DNA of 6,270 nt from Brevundimonas sp. GTDB lineage: Bacteria > Pseudomonadota > Alphaproteobacteria > Caulobacterales > Caulobacteraceae. The translations under genes were made by a program, and so were the position numbers. Below the pieces are notes generated by a model. The model was not told the origin of the DNA, searched no databases, and saw only the letters and a program-made list of their open reading frames with translations. This document shows, in pieces, positions 1 to 4,946 of the stretch (positions within the stretch are counted from its first letter, which is position 1; every line of letters starts with the position of its first letter). The stretch is taken from NCBI GenBank assembly GCA_024711185.1, contig JANJTI010000210.1, forward strand, positions 1 through 6,270, in the 5' to 3' direction.

Positions 1-404
1 GCCGGCGGGGGCGGGGGCGGGGGTGGCGCGGCCGGAGCCTGGCGCCCCGGCGGCCGCACGCGCGAGCCGCTGACCTGCACCTCGTCCCTCGCCGCCTGGA
101 GTTCGGCCGCCTCGCGGCGCAGGGCCGCGGCGGACAGCACCGGCTCGACGTCGGCGTCGCCGGCGCGCCCGACCCGCAACGGCACCTCGTCGAGAAGGGT
201 TGCGGCCAGTCTCAGGGCGTCGGGGCTGGCGCGCTCCCGACCCCAGGCGGCCAGTTCGGCCGCCATCAGCACCCGGCCGACGCCGCGCGCTTCGGGCGTT
301 TCAGCGATGGCGGACGGGTCCTGCGAAGCCGCGCCGGGCGCCGCGGACCAGCCGCCGACCGCGGCCGCGGCGAGGACGAGAAGAAGTCGGAATCCCGGTC
401 GCAT
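1..404 (-). CDS. Secreted protein of unknown function, N-terminal part only
   Basis: An open frame begins at the ATG at 404-402 and stays open for 134 codons to the window edge, so the C-terminus is missing. A good ribosome binding site (AGGTGA) lies five bases before the ATG, which supports this start. The first 27 residues or so look like a Sec signal peptide: MRPGFR, then a hydrophobic stretch LLLVLAAAAVGGW and an alanine-rich end near AAPGAAS. The mature part visible (about residues 28-110) is rich in alanine, leucine, arginine and glutamate and looks helical. It is followed by VSGSRVRPPGR and a run of eight prolines (residues 126-133), probably a linker before a further domain outside the window. 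I do not recognise the family. It could be a periplasmic or cell-envelope protein. The gene lies 84 bases downstream of the DUF1223 gene on the same strand, with its own ribosome binding site. Confidence 0.7.
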   Translation of the reverse strand, partial: MRPGFRLLLVLAAAAVGGWSAAPGAASQDPSAIAETPEARGVGRVLMAAELAAWGRERASPDALRLAATLLDEVPLRVGRAGDADVEPVLSAAALRREAAELQAARDEVQVSGSRVRPPGRQAPAAPPPPPPPP

Positions 405-488
405 CCAATCACCTGCAGGCCTGAAGAACAGCGAGGCTTGCACTCTCGGGGGCCGGCATCAAGGCGCCAGTGACGGAAGCTGACGTCG

Positions 489-1241
489 TCAGTCCGGCGT
501 GCGCACGGCGCCGTTGAGGATCCGGCGATCGGCCCGGGCCTGGACCAGGACGGCGACGGCCTCGTCCGCGGCGACGCCGGCGGGCAGGCGATAGAGACCG
601 GGTCGACCGGTCCAGCCGCCGAGCACCTCGACCGCCCGCACCACATTGACCTGGCGCACGGTCCGCCCGCGGTTGTCGCCGGCGGCGATCTCCACCGTCT
701 GCGGCCCCGGCTTGTAGATCACGGCCACAACGTCGGCGCCGCCCGCAGGCGCGCGTCCGGAGCCCACGCCCACCCGGTCGCCGGTCTGACGGAACTCGAT
801 CTCCGGCGGAAAGACGCGCCGTTCCGCCTCTTCCTCGACCGCGGCCTGCAAGGCCTCGACCGCGGCCACGGGCGCGGCGCGCCGGCCGTCGATCACGACC
901 TGCGGCGTGGACACCGCTCGCAGGCGCAACGGCCTGCGGTAGCTGCGCTGACGCTCAGCGAACTCGGGCCGCGCAAAGGTGTCCTCCCAGCCGAGGTAAT
1001 CCCAGTAGTCGACGGCGTAGGTCAGGGCGATGACGCCGGGCGAGGCGGCGAGGGCCTCGACCCGGTCGTTGACCTCGGGGCAGCCGGCGCAGCCCTGGGC
1101 GGTGAACAGTTCGACCACCACCGGCTCCGGCGGCGCCTCCCGCGACGGCGCGCGCGAGGAAGCCGGCTGTGCCGACGAAGTCGCCGCGAACAGGGCGGCC
1201 AGCCCGGCCGCCGCAGGGAAGATCCAGCCCCGGAAGCGCAT
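489..1241 (-). CDS. DUF1223 family secreted thioredoxin-like protein
   Basis: A 250-residue protein of the DUF1223 family, which has a thioredoxin fold and is exported. I chose the ATG at 1241-1239 because AAGGTG sits six bases upstream and the protein then begins with a clean signal peptide (MRFRGWIFPAAAGLAALFAA, cleavage probably near SSAQ at 22-25). An in-frame ATG at 1283 would add 14 polar residues before it and has no ribosome binding site. After a short Pro/Ser/Arg linker, the core starts at VVVELFTAQG (41-50), followed by C51-A-G-C54, a CXXC pair at the thioredoxin active-site position. Family hallmarks VDYWDYLGW (77-85) and ERQRSY (96-101) follow, then STPQVVIDGR (111-120) with the cis-proline position at Pro113. 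The C-terminal half (about 145-250) is beta-rich. The biochemical function of the family is not established. It is probably periplasmic and redox-active. It lies on the same strand downstream of ccmG, separated by one small gene. Confidence 0.88.
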   Translation of the reverse strand: MRFRGWIFPAAAGLAALFAATSSAQPASSRAPSREAPPEPVVVELFTAQGCAGCPEVNDRVEALAASPGVIALTYAVDYWDYLGWEDTFARPEFAERQRSYRRPLRLRAVSTPQVVIDGRRAAPVAAVEALQAAVEEEAERRVFPPEIEFRQTGDRVGVGSGRAPAGGADVVAVIYKPGPQTVEIAAGDNRGRTVRQVNVVRAVEVLGGWTGRPGLYRLPAGVAADEAVAVLVQARADRRILNGAVRTPD

Positions 1242-1247
1242 GGCGCG

Positions 1248-1253
1248 CACCTT
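1248..1253 (-). promoter_or_regulatory. Ribosome binding site that sets the DUF1223 start
   Basis: The minus strand reads AAGGTG here, six bases before the ATG at 1241. No comparable sequence precedes the alternative ATG at 1283, so this site supports the shorter protein with an intact signal peptide. Confidence 0.6.
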
Positions 1254-1297
1254 AATCACGGGGTCGCGGCGCGCGCCGCTCATTTTCGCGTGAGGGG

Positions 1298-1528
1298 TCA
1301 GACGCGGATGTCGAGCAGGGCGCCCGGCCGCCTTGGTCGGTCCGCCGCGGCGACCGCCGCCGGAGGCGGGGCCGGGGTTTCGACCGACGCCGTCGGCTCT
1401 CCGGGAGCCGCCGCCCTGAGGCCTTCCAGGGCGGCCTGGAAGAAGGTCGAACGCGAGGACCGCGCCGGAGCGGGCGGCGCCTGGGTCGGGAACAGGATCG
1501 AGGGCGCGGGCGGACGAATCGCGTTCAT
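1298..1528 (-). CDS. Small proline/alanine-rich protein of unknown function
   Basis: A 76-residue open frame starts at the ATG 1528-1526, 34 bases after the ccmG stop, and ends 56 bases before the DUF1223 start. The protein starts MNAIRPPAPSILFP, has a Pro/Ala-rich middle with a short possible helix (STFFQAALEGLRAA, about residues 27-40), and ends in RRPGALLDIRV. There is no signal peptide, membrane segment or cysteine. The ordered ends around a disordered middle, and the hydrophobic tail LLDIRV, look like a real small protein rather than a chance frame. From memory, similar short proteins ending in a PGSLLDI(R/K)V-like motif occur in Caulobacterales, but I cannot confirm this here. The ribosome binding site is weak (GCGGGC just before ATG), so expression may depend on coupling to ccmG. 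Opposite-strand frames overlap it, but none resembles a protein. No function is assigned. Confidence 0.6.
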   Translation of the reverse strand: MNAIRPPAPSILFPTQAPPAPARSSRSTFFQAALEGLRAAAPGEPTASVETPAPPPAAVAAADRPRRPGALLDIRV

Positions 1529-1535
1529 GCCCGCA

Positions 1536-1568
1536 GGGTTAACGAACCTGGTCTACGAAAGGTTAACC
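1536..1568. repeat. Pair of GTTAAC palindromes between ccmG and the small protein gene
   Basis: GTTAAC occurs at 1538-1543 and again at 1562-1567, 24 bases apart. With flanking bases the two form a 7-base inverted repeat (GGTTAAC and GTTAACC) with an 18-base spacer. The second copy overlaps the TAA stop codon of ccmG. Such AT-containing palindromes are rare in DNA this GC-rich. It could be a regulator half-site pair or coincidence. Confidence 0.4.
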
Positions 1569-2132
1569 GCGCGGCGTCGCCGTCGGGGGAGGGCGCGGCG
1601 GCGCCTGCATGGCGGCGACCAGGCGCGCGACCTCCGCATCGTCGACCAGGGGGCCGGCGAACTTGGCCACGACCTGGCCCATGGCGTCGACCGCGAAGGT
1701 CTCCGGCGCCCCGGTGATGCCGAGATCCAGGCCCGCCCGGCCGTCGCGGTCGACCAGCACCATCGAGTAGGGGTCGCCCAGTTCGTCGAGGAAGGCCCGC
1801 GTGTCGACCGGATCGTCCTTCCACGCCACACCCACGACGGCGACGCCCTGCTCCTTCAGGGCCATCAGCTTCGGGTGTTCGATGCGGCACGGCGCGCACC
1901 AGCTGGCGAAGACGTTGATCAGCATCGGCTTGCCGACGCCGGCGGTCTTCAGGTCGACGTGGCCCGGACCGGCCTCGGCGCCGGTCAGCATCGGCAGCAC
2001 CGTCTCCGGCACCGGCTGGCCGACGAGGGCGTCGGGCTTGATGGAGGGATCCCGCTTCAGCGACCAGCCGATGAACAGGGCGGCGAGCGCCACGAGCACG
2101 ACCAGCGGAACGATGGCCAGCCAGCGGTTCAC
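1563..2132 (-). CDS. ccmG: CcmG/DsbE, cytochrome c biogenesis thiol:disulfide oxidoreductase
   Basis: A 189-residue membrane-anchored thioredoxin. It passes electrons (from CcdA/DsbD in known systems) to CcmH or to the apocytochrome CXXCH cysteines so that heme can be attached in the periplasm. The start is a GTG at 2132-2130 that overlaps the ccmD stop as GTGA, with GGAG about eight bases upstream. Residues 4-22 form a single N-terminal membrane anchor (WLAIVPLVVLVALAALFIG). LVGQPVPETVLP (37-48) is the typical lead into the fold. The active site is W78-C79-A-P-C82 in LINVFASWCAPC. GVAWKDDP (101-108) matches the family's GVNYKDDP. GAPETF (141-146) carries the cis-proline at Pro143 and the adjacent acidic Glu144 typical of CcmG. 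The tail (178-189) is a short Pro-rich extension. Length is normal for the family. It ends 34 bases before the next small gene. Confidence 0.96.
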   Translation of the reverse strand: MNRWLAIVPLVVLVALAALFIGWSLKRDPSIKPDALVGQPVPETVLPMLTGAEAGPGHVDLKTAGVGKPMLINVFASWCAPCRIEHPKLMALKEQGVAVVGVAWKDDPVDTRAFLDELGDPYSMVLVDRDGRAGLDLGITGAPETFAVDAMGQVVAKFAGPLVDDAEVARLVAAMQAPPRPPPTATPRG

Positions 2133-2290
2133 GGGCGGTCTCCAGCGTCCGACTCCAGCCGTTTCAGTTCGGCCGACCAGCGCCGCGCGGCGAGCAGGGC
2201 GCGGGCCGACAAGGCCGCAAGCACCGCGGCGGCGATCGCCCAGGCCGGCCACACGAAGGCGGCGTACTTGCCCATGTCCAGGTCGAGCAT
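2129..2290 (-). CDS. ccmD: CcmD, small heme exporter accessory protein
   Basis: A 53-residue protein read directly from the sequence between ccmC and ccmG. CcmD is a small single-span membrane protein that, in characterised System I pathways, stabilises CcmC with CcmE and helps release holo-CcmE from the CcmABC complex. The protein begins MLDLDMGKYAAFVWPAW, matching the family pattern in which Tyr (residue 9) and a W-P pair (14-15) lead into the membrane helix. The helix runs about 12-33 and is followed by a basic, charged tail (ARRWSAELKRLES) expected in the cytoplasm. The ATG lies 18 bases after the ccmC stop. AGGAG is present upstream at a rather long spacing of about 11 bases. Met6 is an alternative start with no better site. 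The stop overlaps the GTG of ccmG by four bases, which suggests translational coupling. Confidence 0.92.
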   Translation of the reverse strand: MLDLDMGKYAAFVWPAWAIAAAVLAALSARALLAARRWSAELKRLESDAGDRP

Positions 2291-2308
2291 CGTCCGGGCT
2301 TCTCCTGC

Positions 2309-3031
2309 TCAGGCTTCCAGGGCGCGGCGGGTGCGGATGGCCAGCACCCGGCGACGCACGATCTCGGTGCGGATGGCGGTCAGCCAGAGGGCGAGGAACA
2401 GCGCGCCCCAGGCCGCCATCATGGTCAGCAGCGGGGTCAGGAACTCGCCGGTCAGCGACGGCCCCCCGGCGCGCAGCAGCGAGGCGGGCTGGTGCAGGGT
2501 GTTCCACCAGTCCACGGAGAACTTGACGATCGGCAGGTTGATGAGGCCGACGAGGCCCAGCACGGCGGCCGCGCGGGCGGCCTTCTGCTCGTCGTCGATC
2601 GAGGCGCGCAGCGCCATGTAGCCGATGTAGAAGAGGAACAGGATCAGCACCGACATCAGCCGCGCGTCCCCCCACGCCCACCAGGCGCCCCACATGGGCT
2701 TGCCCCACAGGCTGCCGGTAACCAGGGCCAGGAAGGTGAAGGCCGCCCCCGGCAAGGCGGCGGCGCGGGCGGCCGCATCCGCGAGGGCGTGGCGGAACAC
2801 CAGGGCGAAGAAGCTGGACACGCCCAGCGCGCCATAGGCCATCAGGCCCAGCGAGGCCGCCGGCACGTGCACGAACATGATCCGCACCGTGTCGCCCTGC
2901 TGGTAGTCCTCGGGCGCCGCGAAGGCCCGCCAGGTGGCGACCGCGAGCAGGACGACGGCCACGGCCCAGAGCAGCGGCGTCAACGGCCGGGTGAAGCGCA
3001 GGAAGCGGTCGGGATTGGCGAGGCCGAACAT
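2309..3031 (-). CDS. ccmC: CcmC, heme-handling membrane protein of cytochrome c maturation
   Basis: A 240-residue integral membrane protein with about six helices. CcmC binds heme at the periplasmic face and attaches it to CcmE. The two conserved periplasmic histidines expected to be axial heme ligands are visible: His55 in IMFVHVPAA and His180 in WWNTLHQPAS. The tryptophan-rich WWD motif lies at about 107-125 (GSLWGKPMWGAWWAW, then GDARL). The known CcmC form is W-x-W-D-A-R-L-T, whereas here a glycine codon (GGG, Gly121) sits between Trp120 and Asp122, and Met replaces the usual Thr after ARL. The rest (SVLILFLFYIGYMALRASIDD, then GLINLPIVKFSV) follows the family closely, and length is normal. 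The ATG at 3031 fits the family N-terminus but its ribosome binding site is weak. Unlike the usual arrangement, ccmB is not directly upstream: two plus-strand genes intervene, so ccmC must be transcribed from within 3032-3148 or from farther away. Confidence 0.96.
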   Translation of the reverse strand: MFGLANPDRFLRFTRPLTPLLWAVAVVLLAVATWRAFAAPEDYQQGDTVRIMFVHVPAASLGLMAYGALGVSSFFALVFRHALADAAARAAALPGAAFTFLALVTGSLWGKPMWGAWWAWGDARLMSVLILFLFYIGYMALRASIDDEQKAARAAAVLGLVGLINLPIVKFSVDWWNTLHQPASLLRAGGPSLTGEFLTPLLTMMAAWGALFLALWLTAIRTEIVRRRVLAIRTRRALEA

Positions 3032-3148
3032 CAGGACCGCTCTTTAGTGGCTGTTCGCGCCGGGCGCTACTTGGGGCCTTCCCGGAGACGAGACGGCTTG
3101 TCGCAGCGCCTCCGCGCGTGCCACACCGCGACAAGGCAGGAGGGCGGC
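3032..3148. promoter_or_regulatory. Divergent intergenic region between ccmC and the PhnA-like gene
   Basis: This 117-base gap separates two genes transcribed away from each other, so it should hold a promoter for each. This is inferred from layout. On the plus strand TTGTCGC (3098-3104) resembles an alphaproteobacterial -35 element (TTGACGS), but I see no matching -10 at the right distance. On the minus strand ACTAAAGA near 3041-3048 weakly resembles a -10 of the GCTANAWC type, again without a clear partner. Confidence 0.4.
3097..3135. repeat. 8-base inverted repeat before the PhnA-like gene
   Basis: CTTGTCGC at 3097-3104 and its exact reverse complement GCGACAAG at 3128-3135 flank a 23-base spacer. 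The right arm ends two bases before the ribosome binding site (AGGAGG, 3138-3143). In RNA it could form a hairpin in the leader; in DNA it could be an operator. An 8-base match can also arise by chance in GC-rich DNA. Confidence 0.45.
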
Positions 3149-3373
3149 ATGGGTCAGGACATCGTCAGGGACGCCAACGGCAATCCGCTGTCCGACGGCG
3201 ACAGCGTAACCCTGATCAAGGACCTGAAGGTCAAGGGTTCGGGGGGCGTGACCCTGAAGCGCGGCACGCTGGTGAAGAACATCCGCCTGACCGACGACGT
3301 CGCCGAGATCGAGGCGAACGTCGAGAAGGTCCGCGGCCTCGTCCTGCGGGCCGGGTTCGTCAGGAAGGCCTGA
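3149..3373 (+). CDS. PhnA/YjdM C-terminal domain protein (zinc-ribbon-less form)
   Basis: A 74-residue protein that matches the C-terminal domain of the PhnA/YjdM family along its whole length. The conserved pieces are VRDANGNPLSDGDSVTLIKDLKVKG (about 6-30), LKRGTLVKNIRL (36-47) and a closing LRAGFVRKA. Full-length YjdM proteins carry an N-terminal zinc ribbon with CXXC pairs before this domain. Here there is none, and the protein has no cysteine. Many databases label such proteins 'alkylphosphonate utilization', but that name comes from gene position in E. coli and a role in phosphonate use is not supported. The fold is a small SH3-like beta barrel. The ATG at 3149 has a strong AGGAGG six bases upstream. 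The protein is cytoplasmic, with no signal peptide or membrane segment. It is divergent from ccmC and 73 bases upstream of the peptidase gene, so the two plus-strand genes could share a transcript. Confidence 0.92.
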   Translation: MGQDIVRDANGNPLSDGDSVTLIKDLKVKGSGGVTLKRGTLVKNIRLTDDVAEIEANVEKVRGLVLRAGFVRKA

Positions 3374-3401
3374 CGGCCAAGGTTACGAAGCTTTAAATGG
3401 C

Positions 3402-3438
3402 AGGCCCACCGGCCTTCGGTACGCCTCGGCCGAACCGG
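3402..3438 (+). promoter_or_regulatory. Possible leader hairpins before the S41 peptidase gene
   Basis: The 73-base gap holds two small, mutually exclusive stems. AGGCC (3402-3406) pairs with GGCCT (3411-3415) across a four-base loop. CCGG (3409-3412) plus TTCGG (3415-3419) pairs with CCGAA (3430-3434) plus CCGG (3435-3438), leaving a two-base bulge. The second would cover part of the GGAG ribosome binding site (3437-3440). There is no T-run, so neither is a convincing terminator. Confidence 0.25.
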
Positions 3439-3446
3439 AGTCCGCC

Positions 3447-4943
3447 ATGAACCCCTCCCGCGTCGCCCTGGCCGTCCTGACGCTGCTGGCTGCGCCCGCC
3501 GCGGCCGCCCAGGAGTCTCCGGGCGCCTCGTGGATCGACCAGCCGCGCGACTGGTCGGAGACCCTGAGAGCCGACGCGACGGCGCTGCACGCGGCCATCA
3601 TCGACAGTCACCCGGGGGTCTACGACTCGCTCAACCCGGAGTTCCGCGCCCGCGTCGACGCAGGCCTCGCGGTCGCTCTCGAGCGGGCGGCGGTCACCAC
3701 CGACGCCGGCGGCTGGTGGTGGGCGCTGCGAGCCTTCACCGCCAGCTTCGACGACGGCCATGTGCAGATCAACCTGAAGGCCCAGGGCGCAGGCTTCCCG
3801 ACCCGCTGGCCCGGCTTTCTGACCGTGCGGGACGGCGCGGAACATGTGGTCGCCAGTCGCGATGAGACCGATGCGAGCGTCCCTCCGGCGGGCGCCCGGC
3901 TGGTCGATTGCGACGGCGTTCCCGCCGATCGGCTGGCGGCGGAGCGGATCGGCGCCTTCCGGGGGCGCTGGTTTCTGGAGTCCCAGCAGGCCCTGTTCAG
4001 CGACTGGCTGTTCATGAACGCCTCGAACCCCTGGACGCCCGAGATGCGCTCGTGCCGGTTCAGCCATGGCGGCGAAACGGAGACCTATGCGCTGAACTGG
4101 AGACGCATCGAGCCTGCCCATTTGTCCGGCCGCCGCAACACGCTGGCCCAGCGGCCGCGACCCGAGTTCGGCCTGCGCGTGCTGGACGACGGCGCCGTCT
4201 GGATGTCGCTGCCGTCCTTCAACGGTGCGCCCGGGAGCGACGCCCACACCGCCCTCGTGCCGCTGCTCGCCGACGCCGCGGACCGTCAGGCCGCCCTGCG
4301 ATCCGCGCCGCGGGTGGTCCTCGACCTGCGCGGCAATGGCGGCGGCTCGTCGCACTGGAGCCGGGAGATCGCCCTGATCCTCTGGGGAGAGGAGTGGGTG
4401 CGCGCCCATACGCCGCCCCCCGTCGAGGCGATCGAATGGCGGACGTCCGACGCGAACCTGGCCGTGGTGCAAGGTTACCTCGACGAGTGGACCGCGGCCG
4501 GAGAGAGCGCCGAGCGCATCGGCTGGGCCCGCGAGATCGTCGAGGGAATGACCGCGGCGCGGGCGGCGGGTCTGCCCTACTGGCGCGATGCGGCCGAGGT
4601 CCCCCCCGCGGCCGGGGAACCGGGAGCCCCGCCGGCGCAGCCGATGGCGGGCCCGGTCTACGTCCTGACCGACCCGGTGTGCTCGTCGGCCTGTCTGGAC
4701 GCGGTGGATCTCTGGAAGGCGATGGGGGCGGTCCAGATCGGGCGCGAAACCTCGGCCGACACGGTCTACATGGACGTGCGGGAAGAGGCCCTGCCCAGCG
4801 GGCTGGCCGGTCTGGTGATCCCCATGAAGGTGTGGCGCGGCCGTCCCCGAGGCAACAACGAGCCGCAGCGGCCGGCGCATGTCTTCGCGGGGCCCATGGG
4901 CGACGCCGCAGCGCTCGAGGCGTGGGTGCGGACCCTGCCCTGA
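3447..4943 (+). CDS. Secreted S41-family serine peptidase homologue
   Basis: A 498-residue exported protein of peptidase family S41 (C-terminal processing/tricorn-like). GGAG about six to eight bases upstream supports the ATG. A signal peptide covers residues 1-21 (MNPSRVALAVLTLLAAPAAAA, then QESPG). The N-terminal part (about 35-110) has the family's helical segment with SHPGVYDSLNPEF (54-66) and FDDGHVQINL (101-110). A short PDZ-like element follows around 148-163 (AGARLVDCDGVPADRL). The peptidase core starts near 238, with VVLDLRGNGGGSSHW at 290-304. The likely nucleophile is Ser414 in VCSSACLDAVD (411-421), in a form that differs from the common SA(A/G)E pattern. The protein has exactly four cysteines (155, 203, 412, 416), two of them flanking the nucleophile. 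Substrate is unknown; it would act in the periplasm or outside the cell. It lies opposite to the ccm genes and its stop is three bases from the ccmB stop. Confidence 0.88.
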   Translation: MNPSRVALAVLTLLAAPAAAAQESPGASWIDQPRDWSETLRADATALHAAIIDSHPGVYDSLNPEFRARVDAGLAVALERAAVTTDAGGWWWALRAFTASFDDGHVQINLKAQGAGFPTRWPGFLTVRDGAEHVVASRDETDASVPPAGARLVDCDGVPADRLAAERIGAFRGRWFLESQQALFSDWLFMNASNPWTPEMRSCRFSHGGETETYALNWRRIEPAHLSGRRNTLAQRPRPEFGLRVLDDGAVWMSLPSFNGAPGSDAHTALVPLLADAADRQAALRSAPRVVLDLRGNGGGSSHWSREIALILWGEEWVRAHTPPPVEAIEWRTSDANLAVVQGYLDEWTAAGESAERIGWAREIVEGMTAARAAGLPYWRDAAEVPPAAGEPGAPPAQPMAGPVYVLTDPVCSSACLDAVDLWKAMGAVQIGRETSADTVYMDVREEALPSGLAGLVIPMKVWRGRPRGNNEPQRPAHVFAGPMGDAAALEAWVRTLP

Positions 4944-4946
4944 AGC

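Noticed and set aside
480..492. CTGAC-GTC-GTCAG hairpin at the DUF1223 stop as a terminator
   Set aside because: The stem is only five bases, overlaps the stop codon and has no T-run after it.
1242..1283. Longer DUF1223 start at the ATG at 1283
   Set aside because: No ribosome binding site precedes it, and it would place 14 polar residues before the signal peptide.
1290..2621. A 443-codon plus-strand open frame opposite ccmG, ccmD and part of ccmC
   Set aside because: It has low-complexity Arg/Ala composition and no domain, and it covers well-supported genes on the other strand.
1563..3134. A 523-codon minus-strand open frame that contains CcmG at its end
   Set aside because: Only the last 189 codons are a real protein (CcmG from the GTG at 2132). 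The rest is the wrong frame of ccmC and ccmD, with the arginine/proline-rich composition typical of GC-rich shadow frames.
3383..3396. TTAC-N6-TTAA before the peptidase gene as a CtrA site
   Set aside because: One half-site is mismatched and the spacing is six rather than seven bases, too weak to call.
3393..4880. A 495-codon minus-strand open frame antisense to the S41 peptidase
   Set aside because: It is rich in Arg, Gly and His with no recognisable domain. The plus strand has a signal peptide and S41 motifs over the same bases.
3032..4946. Mobile element carrying the PhnA-like and peptidase genes
   Set aside because: There is no transposase or integrase, no terminal inverted repeats or target duplications that I can see, and base composition matches the neighbours.
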